Shown piece after piece: positions 1 to 5,663 of a DNA stretch of 13,413 bases (positions are counted from its first letter, which is position 1; the number at the start of each line of letters is the position of its first letter). The notes under the pieces were generated by a model that searched no databases, was not told where the DNA came from, and saw only the letters and a program-made list of their open reading frames with translations. The stretch is from Minisyncoccota bacterium. Its GTDB lineage: Bacteria; Patescibacteriota; Microgenomatia; UBA1400; PJMF01. The stretch spans positions 1 to 13,413 of the forward strand of contig JAAZKO010000037.1 of assembly GCA_012799795.1 (NCBI GenBank), given 5' to 3'. Made by a program: the position numbers and the translations under genes.

Positions 1-237
1 GTGTTGATTCGTATCCTATAAACTTTGTTTGCCTAATTATTTAGCAATTTAATAGATAAATATTCAGTAACCAGGGTAGTTGAGGTTTTAAGATGGATAA
101 TCTTCGTTTTGGCACCAATTAGCTTAATTAAAAAAAGAACTTGGTTCAAAAATAAAAATGAGGAAACCCAATTTTCAAGCAGAGAATTGATCTAAATATT
201 CAGTCGAAGACTTAACTTGTTCATCAACTGTAAAAGG
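1..237. other. Left-edge region with no supported gene
   Basis: All six frames are interrupted within roughly the first 45 bases, and no frame with a plausible start and family-like protein was seen. The region lies downstream of the 184-residue minus-strand gene. It holds an 8-bp stem with a 5-base loop at 169-189 (one G-U pair as plus-strand RNA, one mismatch as minus-strand RNA). On the minus strand this stem is followed by T-rich sequence, so a weak terminator for the upstream gene is possible, but it lacks a GC-rich stem. A 5-bp stem at 90-104 is too weak to interpret. Confidence 0.5.
57..204. repeat. Pair of 12-bp direct repeats (TAAATATTCAGT)
   Basis: The 12-mer TAAATATTCAGT occurs at 57-68 and again at 193-204, 136 bases apart, inside the gene-free left edge. 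The match is exact, but AT-rich sequence makes such coincidences more likely. No insertion-sequence ends or target duplication accompany it. Confidence 0.25.
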
Positions 238-792
238 TTATCCAACCAAACCATCAATAAACATCATCCAACCAATGGGAGCCAATTTTGTTTTATCACC
301 CAATCTTTTTGCCATTAAATATACAAACACAATACTAATTTCTAGAGGATCATAAGTAAATAAAGACTTTTCTCCAGGGGGATTCATGCCCGGACTGTCT
401 TTTGCAAGTTTAATTGCAATATCCATTACTTTAAAAGTTATGTCTCGATAAGTTTTGTGTATTGTTTTAACATCAATTTTTTTGTCTTCAAAATCTTTGT
501 CAATTTCATCTAACAGGTTTATTAATGGCGAAGACAAATTTCTGGCTAATTGTGAAATTTTTGGATTATAATCTTTCATGAATTCTTCATGCGCTGAAGT
601 GAATTCATTAATTGCACCTTCAAGATCTTTTGCTTGTTGTTCTTCTTCAAACCTTTCTTCCAACTCATTTAAGAACTCTTCTAAGGTTCTTTTTCCGTGC
701 AGCCAATCTTCTGTCTCTTTGATAAAAGTGGCAAAACTGTCGCCTGAATCATTTGGTTGACCATTGGCTTTATTTTCTGGATTTTTGTTCAT
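238..792 (-). CDS. Hypothetical 184-residue acidic helical protein next to tRNA-Asp
   Basis: I do not recognise a family. The protein starts MNKNPENKANG, has a polar, probably disordered first 20 residues, then a strongly charged helical stretch rich in Glu and Lys (about residues 22-75). A more hydrophobic helical second half follows and ends in IGWMMFIDGLVG. There is no signal peptide, no clear membrane segment and no cysteine. ATG at 792 is preferred because the longer frame would have to start at a TTG inside the tRNA gene. Only one base separates this ATG from the tRNA CCA, so there is no room for a ribosome binding site outside the tRNA. Co-transcription with the tRNA is inferred, with processing that may leave a nearly leaderless mRNA. 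Composition resembles the neighbours, so there is no sign of transfer. A real gene is likely but its function is unknown. Confidence 0.7.
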   Translation of the reverse strand: MNKNPENKANGQPNDSGDSFATFIKETEDWLHGKRTLEEFLNELEERFEEEQQAKDLEGAINEFTSAHEEFMKDYNPKISQLARNLSSPLINLLDEIDKDFEDKKIDVKTIHKTYRDITFKVMDIAIKLAKDSPGMNPPGEKSLFTYDPLEISIVFVYLMAKRLGDKTKLAPIGWMMFIDGLVG

Positions 793-793
793 T

Positions 794-870
794 TGGCGAC
801 CCCGACCGGATTCGAACCGGCGATCTTCTCCGTGACAGGGAGATATGTTAACCAACTACACCACAGGGCC
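794..870 (-). tRNA. tRNA-Asp (GTC anticodon), CCA encoded
   Basis: The minus strand folds into a complete cloverleaf. The acceptor stem GGCCCTG pairs with CGGGGTC with two G-U pairs. The D-arm is GTGT/ACAT, the anticodon stem TCTCC/GGAGA closes loop CTGTCAC with anticodon GTC, and the T-arm GCCGG/CCGGT carries loop TTCGAAT. The base after the acceptor stem is G, the usual discriminator of bacterial tRNA-Asp, and CCA is encoded at 796-794. The 74-nt body plus CCA gives 77 nt. A coding gene begins two bases after the CCA. In organisms that use GatCAB, Asp-tRNA chemistry can be linked to Asn-tRNA formation, but this tRNA has the aspartate anticodon and is simply the decoder of GAC and GAU. Confidence 0.96.
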
Positions 871-888
871 ATTTTAATCTGCGCTTGG

Positions 889-917
889 ATTATAAAAGGA
901 AAACAGCAAAACTGCAA
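889..917 (-). promoter_or_regulatory. Promoter for tRNA-Asp and the 184-residue gene
   Basis: The minus strand reads TTGCAG at 917-912, a 17-base spacer, then a perfect TATAAT at 894-889. The predicted start near 882 leaves about 11 bases of 5' leader before the tRNA at 870. The -35 matches the consensus only in TTG, but spacing and -10 are ideal. It is the only evident promoter for the downstream gene at 792. Confidence 0.55.
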
Positions 918-945
918 CAAACAAGCGAAAAATTATAAAATAAGC

Positions 946-951
946 TATAAT
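946..951 (+). promoter_or_regulatory. Candidate -10 box for lemA
   Basis: A perfect TATAAT lies 24 bases before the lemA ATG and just ahead of its AAGGA ribosome site. The predicted transcript would start near 958 with a leader of about 18 bases. No recognisable -35 sits 17 bases upstream, so the call rests on the -10 and its position. It would fire divergently from the tRNA-Asp promoter. Confidence 0.4.
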
Positions 952-975
952 AAAAAATAGAAAGAAAGGAATTTT

Positions 976-1557
976 ATGATCGGATATATTATAGTAGCTC
1001 TAGTCCTTGTGGCTTTTTACGCAATGAGTATTTTCAACGGACTACAACGCTTAAAAACACAAATTAAAGCCAGTATTCAGGAGATCGGTAATCAATTAAA
1101 ACGACAGGCCGGTTTGATTCCAAGTTTAGAAAATGCTGTTAAGGGTCAGCTAAAGCACGAAAAAGGCATTTATCAAATGTTGACCGAGGCCCGTAAATCA
1201 ACTGTTAAAGCAGAACAAACAGGAAAGAGTGAAGATATCAATCAAGCCATTACTGATATCCAAAAATTGATTCCACAAATTCAGGTGGTGGTCGAAAGCA
1301 ATCCAGAACTTAAGGCTAATGAAGCCATCACTAAGTTTATGGATGAGTTAACTGATACCGCTGATAAACTGACTTATGCTCGACGTAGCGTTATTGATCT
1401 ATCTCAAGCTTATAACGAAAAATTAGTCGTTTTCCCATCCAATATCGTGGCCAAGATTTTTGGCTTCAAGGAGGAAAAGGGCTTGGAAACCGCTATGACC
1501 GGCGAACACGTTAGTGTCAGTCAAGAAGAAATGAAAGCTCCCAAAGTAGATCTTTAA
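976..1557 (+). CDS. lemA: LemA family membrane protein
   Basis: LemA proteins have one N-terminal membrane helix and a long helical domain outside the membrane. Their biochemical role is poorly defined. Here residues 2-19 (IGYIIVALVLVAFYAMSI) form the membrane segment, followed by the typical start of the helical domain (FNGLQRLKTQIKASIQEIGN) and the family-like RQAGLIPSLENAVKG stretch. Later conserved parts include YARRSVIDLSQAYNEKL and VFPSNIVAKIFGF near residues 135-165. At 193 residues the length is normal. The ATG is preceded by AAGGA at 966-970 with 5-base spacing, a clear ribosome site. htpX follows 56 bases downstream on the same strand, a pairing seen in other bacteria that suggests a shared role in envelope or protein quality control. 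The family call is firm; the role is inferred. Confidence 0.93.
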   Translation: MIGYIIVALVLVAFYAMSIFNGLQRLKTQIKASIQEIGNQLKRQAGLIPSLENAVKGQLKHEKGIYQMLTEARKSTVKAEQTGKSEDINQAITDIQKLIPQIQVVVESNPELKANEAITKFMDELTDTADKLTYARRSVIDLSQAYNEKLVVFPSNIVAKIFGFKEEKGLETAMTGEHVSVSQEEMKAPKVDL

Positions 1558-1613
1558 TTTCAATTCTGGCTCAGTAAACATTATAAAAGTTCAATTAGAA
1601 GGATAATTAGTTT

Positions 1614-2516
1614 ATGACTCATTATCAATTAGTGACGAGTAATAAACGCCGATCCTGGCTGGTGATGATTGCCTTTGTGCTATTTATTACCGCAGTTAGT
1701 TACATCATCGCCATCGGCTTTGATTACCCCTTGTCTATCGTTGGCAGCGCTTTAATTTTCTCTGGACTTACGAGTTTCTTTAGCTATTATTTTTCAGATA
1801 AAATTGTGCTTAGCATCTCTGGAGCTAAACCAGCTAATCGTCAAGAACATTTTGATTTTTATACAATTGCCGAAAATATTGCTAATAGCCAGCGATTGCC
1901 AATGCCCAAACTGTATGTCATTGAGGATAGCGCCATGAATGCTTTTGCTACTGGTCGCAACCCCAAACACGCTGTGGTTTGCGCCACCACTGGTTTATTA
2001 ACTAGACTTAACCGAAGTGAGCTAGAAGGAGTAATCGCTCATGAAATTGGACACATCAAAAATTATGACATTTTACTGATGTCAATTGTTTCGGTCTTAG
2101 TTGGCTCTATTGCTTTGCTGGGAGATTGGGTTTTACGCAGTTCAATGTATGGCAGAAAAAGAGAAGAAGATCGAAGCCAGTTGGATATAATTTTTTTCTT
2201 TTTAGCGATTGTTACGGCAATTTTAGCACCAATTATCAGTCAATTAATTAAATTAGCTATTTCTCGTCGTTATGAATTTTTAGCCGATGCTAATGCTGCC
2301 GCCATGACTAAAAATCCCGAGGGCTTGGCTAGAGCACTAATCAAAATCAGCCAAGATCAAGAACCTTTAGAAGCAGCCAATAAAGCGACAGCTCATTTAT
2401 ATATCAGTGATCCCTTAAAAAATATTAAGGGTGGCGTGGCTACTTTTAAGAACCTTTTCCAAACTCATCCGCCAGTAGCGGAGAGAGTGCTGGCGCTCAG
2501 AGCAATTAGTAATTAA
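1614..2516 (+). CDS. htpX: HtpX-like membrane zinc metalloprotease (M48 family)
   Basis: HtpX degrades damaged or misfolded membrane proteins, with its active site on the cytoplasmic side. This 300-residue protein has hydrophobic helices at about 15-35 and 38-58. The zinc motif HEIGH is at 143-147 (His143 and His147 as ligands, Glu144 as catalytic base). Two further hydrophobic stretches lie at about 154-172 and 191-213, and the third zinc ligand is Glu221 in the EFLAD motif. The THPPVAERV segment near the C-terminus is also typical. No key residue is missing and the length matches the family. AGAAGGA at 1597-1603 gives a strong ribosome site about 10 bases before the ATG. It follows lemA and is probably co-transcribed, although an AT-rich TATAAA at 1582-1587 could add a second promoter. 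Glu221 as ligand is assigned by family analogy. Confidence 0.95.
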   Translation: MTHYQLVTSNKRRSWLVMIAFVLFITAVSYIIAIGFDYPLSIVGSALIFSGLTSFFSYYFSDKIVLSISGAKPANRQEHFDFYTIAENIANSQRLPMPKLYVIEDSAMNAFATGRNPKHAVVCATTGLLTRLNRSELEGVIAHEIGHIKNYDILLMSIVSVLVGSIALLGDWVLRSSMYGRKREEDRSQLDIIFFFLAIVTAILAPIISQLIKLAISRRYEFLADANAAAMTKNPEGLARALIKISQDQEPLEAANKATAHLYISDPLKNIKGGVATFKNLFQTHPPVAERVLALRAISN

Positions 2517-2551
2517 AATAGCTAATTCCTTCTTAAAAAAGCCATAAATTC

Positions 2552-2560
2552 TGCTAAACT
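2552..2560 (+). promoter_or_regulatory. Candidate extended -10 promoter for gatCAB, near-leaderless
   Basis: TGCTAAACT fits an extended -10 (TG, one base, then TAAACT at 2555-2560). The gatC GTG begins only 10 bases after it, so the predicted transcript would start about 3-5 bases before the start codon. No Shine-Dalgarno-like purine run lies between. A -35 is not evident, which is tolerated by extended -10 promoters. Confidence 0.4.
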
Positions 2561-2570
2561 AATTCATATT

Positions 2571-2885
2571 GTGTCAAAAAAACAAGTAGATCAAAATCAG
2601 ATTAAAGATATTGCAAAACTAGCACATATTCCAATCAGTGACATTGAAAGTCAACAATTAGCTAAAGATTTTGCTAAAACCTTAGCGGTTGTCGATCAAC
2701 TTAAAACTGCAGATGTCAGTCGAATTGACAGCACTCATCAAGTAACTGCTTTTAAAAACGTAACAAGGGAGGATAAAGTCGACGAAAGTCTAAGCTTCAC
2801 CCAAGCTGAAGCTCTCGCTAATGCCCCTCAACAAAAGGATGGGTTTTTTCTAGTACCAAAAGTTTTAACTACAGAAGACAATTAA
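2571..2885 (+). CDS. gatC: Asp/Glu-tRNA amidotransferase subunit C
   Basis: GatC is the small subunit that wraps around and stabilises GatA in the GatCAB amidotransferase, which converts Glu-tRNA(Gln) and/or Asp-tRNA(Asn) to the amidated forms in the cytoplasm. The 104-residue product has the family start (residues 8-31, including IKDIAKLAHIPIS) and the later DVSRIDSTHQVT and REDKVDESL segments. It ends with the usual DGFFLVPKVL motif. The start is GTG. The only in-frame codons between it and the upstream stop are not good starts. No ribosome site precedes the GTG, and a possible -10 lies just upstream, so translation may be leaderless. gatA begins 12 bases after the stop. The call is firm from sequence and gene order. 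Confidence 0.95.
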   Translation: MSKKQVDQNQIKDIAKLAHIPISDIESQQLAKDFAKTLAVVDQLKTADVSRIDSTHQVTAFKNVTREDKVDESLSFTQAEALANAPQQKDGFFLVPKVLTTEDN

Positions 2886-2897
2886 CTGGATAATAAA

Positions 2898-4280
2898 ATG
2901 ACTTTTAATCAACTAACTATTAAAGAAGCTTTAGATGCTTTGACAAGCGGCTCACTAAAAATTGAAAAATTATATCAAGATTTAGATTTAAGTATTCAAG
3001 ATAAAAACAAACTCTATAATATTTATTTAAATTTTAATACTGATGCTAAAAAAGAAGCAAAATTACTAGAAAATACGCAACTTAAGGGTTTGCCGATTGC
3101 GGTTAAAGATAATTTTTGTAGTAAAAACTTGCCAACTACCGCTTCTTCAAAGATTTTGGAAAATTTTATCCCTCAATATGAATCTACCGTAACAAAACGT
3201 TTGCAAAAAGCAGGTGGGGTGATTGTTGGTAAAACTAATCTAGATGCTTGGGCCCATGGCTCTTCAACTGAAACTAGTGATTTTGGTCCAACCCTAAATC
3301 CTCGCAACCCCGATCACTTACCCGGCGGATCTTCCGGGGGTAGCGCCGCTGCAGTGGCAGCGGATTTATGTTTAGCAGCGATTGCTAGTGAAACGGCCGG
3401 CTCAATTAGGCAACCCGCAGCTTGGTGTGGCACTGTTGGTTTAAAACCGAGTTACGGTCGCGTCAGTCGCTTTGGAGTAATTGCTATGGCTTCCTCTATG
3501 GACACTCCTGGAGTAATTAGCAAAACCGTAGAGGATGCCTGTCTTGTTCTTAATAGTTTTGCTGGACCAGATTCCAGAGACGCAACCTGCTATCAAAACC
3601 CAGCTCCAGATTTTAGCAAATTTTTAGATCAAGATATTAAAGGCTTAAAAATTGGTCTGATTTATCATGACCTAGAGGGCTTAGAAGAAGTTAATGAAAA
3701 GCTCGCTCAAGAACTAGCTGTTTTGAGCCAATTAGGAGCTAAAGTGGAAAAAGTTCAGGCTCTTGATCCTCATCATGCCATTGCTGTTTATACCGTAGTG
3801 CAGAGAGCCGAAGTAAGTAGCAATCTAGCTCGATTTGATGGGGTGCGCTATGGCAAAGATCGAGCTTTTTTTGGCGATGAGGCTAAACGGCGAATTATGC
3901 TCGGCACTTTTATTTTGTCTAAAGGCTATGCTGAACAGTATTATAATTTAGCACAAAAGGTGCGCACTCTTTATTTAAATGATTTTGCGCAATTATTTAA
4001 AAAATACGATGTTTTAGTCAGTCCCAGCTCTCCGGGTTTTGCTAAAAAATTGGATGCCTCAGCCGGCTCTCCAATGTTTGGTGAATTGGAAGACATCTTG
4101 CTTGAAGCTAGCTCTATAAGTGGACTGCCAGGAATAAGTGTCCCTTATTATCGTGACCCCCAAAGCAATCTATTTCTGGGAGCTAATTTTGTGGCAGCAA
4201 TGTGGCGAGAGGATTTAGCCATCAAAGTGGCTGATGCTTTTGAAAAAAATACTAAATGGAATACTTGGAGAAATCGTTAA
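2898..4280 (+). CDS. gatA: Asp/Glu-tRNA amidotransferase subunit A (amidase)
   Basis: GatA hydrolyses glutamine and supplies ammonia to GatB for tRNA-dependent amidation. It belongs to the amidase-signature family with a Ser-cisSer-Lys triad. By spacing with S. aureus GatA the triad here is Lys70 (in LPIAVKDNF), Ser145 (in LPGGSSGGSAA) and Ser169. The motif around the nucleophile reads SETAGSIRQPA, where the family usually has SDTGGSIRQPA. Ala167 therefore replaces a glycine expected to help form the oxyanion hole, and Glu165 replaces Asp. The next segments (GTVGLKPSYGRVSRFGV and SMDTPGV) are normal. At 460 residues it is slightly shorter than the usual 475-490. A weak GGA lies 7 bases before the ATG. 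The last codons overlap the gatB start by one base (TAATG). Function as GatA is near certain from context; the effect of the substitutions is unknown. Confidence 0.97.
   Translation: MTFNQLTIKEALDALTSGSLKIEKLYQDLDLSIQDKNKLYNIYLNFNTDAKKEAKLLENTQLKGLPIAVKDNFCSKNLPTTASSKILENFIPQYESTVTKRLQKAGGVIVGKTNLDAWAHGSSTETSDFGPTLNPRNPDHLPGGSSGGSAAAVAADLCLAAIASETAGSIRQPAAWCGTVGLKPSYGRVSRFGVIAMASSMDTPGVISKTVEDACLVLNSFAGPDSRDATCYQNPAPDFSKFLDQDIKGLKIGLIYHDLEGLEEVNEKLAQELAVLSQLGAKVEKVQALDPHHAIAVYTVVQRAEVSSNLARFDGVRYGKDRAFFGDEAKRRIMLGTFILSKGYAEQYYNLAQKVRTLYLNDFAQLFKKYDVLVSPSSPGFAKKLDASAGSPMFGELEDILLEASSISGLPGISVPYYRDPQSNLFLGANFVAAMWREDLAIKVADAFEKNTKWNTWRNR
4267..4270 (+). promoter_or_regulatory. Ribosome binding site that fixes the gatB start
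   Basis: GGAG lies 9 bases before the ATG at 4280 and inside the end of gatA. A second in-frame ATG at 4256 has no such site and would add eight residues not seen in the family, so 4280 is preferred. Stop and start overlap as TAATG, which favours translational coupling with gatA. Confidence 0.65.
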
Positions 4281-5608
4281 TGTCAGGAAATAATTATCAA
4301 CTAGTTTGTGGTTTAGAAATTCACAGCGAACTTAAAACCAAATCAAAAATGTTTTGTGCTTGTAAAAACGATCCTTTTGCTGCCGGAAAACCCAACATTC
4401 ACACTTGTCCAGTTTGCTTAGGTATGCCTGGAGGATTACCTTTGGCTAATAAAAAAGCCATTGAGTGGACTATTAAAATTGGTTTAGCTCTTAATTGCCA
4501 AATCAACTTGTTTTCAAAATTTGATCGTAAAAATTATTTTTATCCTGATTTACCTAAAGGTTATCAAATTAGCCAGCATGATATTCCTTTTTGTCATGAC
4601 GGGTTTTTAGATACTAGTCAAGGTCGGGTAAGAATTCAGCGAATTCATCTAGAAGAGGACACAGCAAAATTAATTCATCAAAATAATTACACTCTGATTG
4701 ATTTTAATCGCTCAGGAGTGCCTTTAGTGGAGATCGTCACTGAAACTGACATTAAAAACGCTCAACAGGCTAAAGAATACGCCCAAAAACTTAGACAAAT
4801 TTTACGCTATTTAGACGTGGCAGATTGTGATATGGAAAAAGGCGGCATGCGCCTCGAAGCTAATATTTCTCTAAAGAAAAAAACTGATCCTGATGGCTTT
4901 TTACCAAACTACAAGGTGGAATGTAAAAATATTAATTCGTTTCGCTTTATGGAAATGGCAATTAATTATGAAATGGAGCGCCAAGCTAAATTGCTAGATC
5001 AAGGCCAAACTCCCAAACAAGAAACCAGGGGTTTTAGTGCTGAGTCAGGGAAAACCTTTAGTCAAAGAGCTAAGGAAGAAGCAGAAGATTATCGTTATTT
5101 TCCCGATCCAGACCTGCCTCCAATCGAATTCGAGCCTGCCGAAATTGCTCAAATTAAGCAAGAATTAGTTGAACTTCCAGACCAGTATGCGGCGCGTTTA
5201 AGTGAGGAGCATCAGCTGAGCTTAGACTTAGCTCAACGCTTAGTAAAAAACAAAAAACGAGCAGAATTTTTTGAGCAATTATTAATATTAGCTAAAAGAG
5301 AAAAAATTGAAAGTAAAAAAATTATTAATACTTTATTAAACAAAAAAATTGATTATCACTTGTCTGACGATCCAAAGAACACTATCGAAGAATATAAAAA
5401 ACTCAATGAGCTCGAAGAAATGAGTCCTGAAATTATTACTGAATTAATCAAAGAGCTTCTTCAAGAAAATCAAGATGTAGTTGAAAAATATCAGTCAGGA
5501 AAAACAGAGGTATTGGCGTTTTTAATTGGTCAAAGCATGAAAAAAATTGCCAAAAAAGTTGACGTTAATCTAGTTAAAAAAGTTTTACTTGATCAATTGA
5601 ATAATTAA
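4280..5608 (+). CDS. gatB: Asp/Glu-tRNA amidotransferase subunit B
   Basis: GatB binds the mischarged tRNA, activates the side-chain carboxylate with ATP and amidates it with ammonia channelled from GatA. The 442-residue protein begins MSGNNYQLVCGLEIHSEL. It has the zinc-site cysteines Cys26, Cys28, Cys43 and Cys46 (MFCAC and TCPVCLG). The cradle-domain motifs FDRKNYFYPDLPKGYQISQ (81-99), HLEEDTAK (123-130) and DFNRSGVPLVEIVTE (141-155) are present. About residues 295-442 form the helical and YqeY-like tail that contacts tRNA. The tail is somewhat short compared with proteins of about 475 residues but ends naturally (VKKVLLDQLNN). The start at 4280 is supported by GGAG and coupling to gatA. 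A gap of 55 bases to dnaE contains a possible new promoter. The sequence alone does not show whether Gln-tRNA, Asn-tRNA or both are made. Confidence 0.97.
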   Translation: MSGNNYQLVCGLEIHSELKTKSKMFCACKNDPFAAGKPNIHTCPVCLGMPGGLPLANKKAIEWTIKIGLALNCQINLFSKFDRKNYFYPDLPKGYQISQHDIPFCHDGFLDTSQGRVRIQRIHLEEDTAKLIHQNNYTLIDFNRSGVPLVEIVTETDIKNAQQAKEYAQKLRQILRYLDVADCDMEKGGMRLEANISLKKKTDPDGFLPNYKVECKNINSFRFMEMAINYEMERQAKLLDQGQTPKQETRGFSAESGKTFSQRAKEEAEDYRYFPDPDLPPIEFEPAEIAQIKQELVELPDQYAARLSEEHQLSLDLAQRLVKNKKRAEFFEQLLILAKREKIESKKIINTLLNKKIDYHLSDDPKNTIEEYKKLNELEEMSPEIITELIKELLQENQDVVEKYQSGKTEVLAFLIGQSMKKIAKKVDVNLVKKVLLDQLNN

Positions 5609-5646
5609 GCTTAAGTTTGGGCAAACAAATTCCTTTCAAAATAAGA

Positions 5647-5652
5647 TATACT
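5647..5652 (+). promoter_or_regulatory. Candidate -10 box for dnaE, near-leaderless
   Basis: TATACT ends 11 bases before the dnaE ATG. With usual spacing, transcription would start about 3-5 bases before the start codon. No Shine-Dalgarno sequence lies in the intervening AAGATCTAGAT. A -35 is not clear: TTGGGC at 5617-5622 is too far away (24-base spacer). The arrangement mirrors the one before gatC. Confidence 0.4.
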
Positions 5653-5663
5653 AAGATCTAGAT

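Noticed and set aside
793..855. Upstream TTG extension of the 184-residue protein
   Set aside because: The added 21 residues are encoded entirely by the tRNA gene, and the ATG at 792 begins a normal protein start.
757..960. Plus-strand open frame of 67 codons over the tRNA
   Set aside because: Its middle is the translated complement of tRNA-Asp, a well-known source of spurious proteins, and it opposes the real tRNA gene.
2505..2531. Possible terminator after htpX
   Set aside because: ATTAG/CTAAT pairs over only 5 AT-rich bases with a large loop and no proper T tract; too weak to call.
5101..5345. Low-complexity A-rich stretch in gatB as a pseudogene signal
   Set aside because: The frame is intact, residues fit the helical tail domain, and lysine-rich coding in AT-rich genomes explains it.
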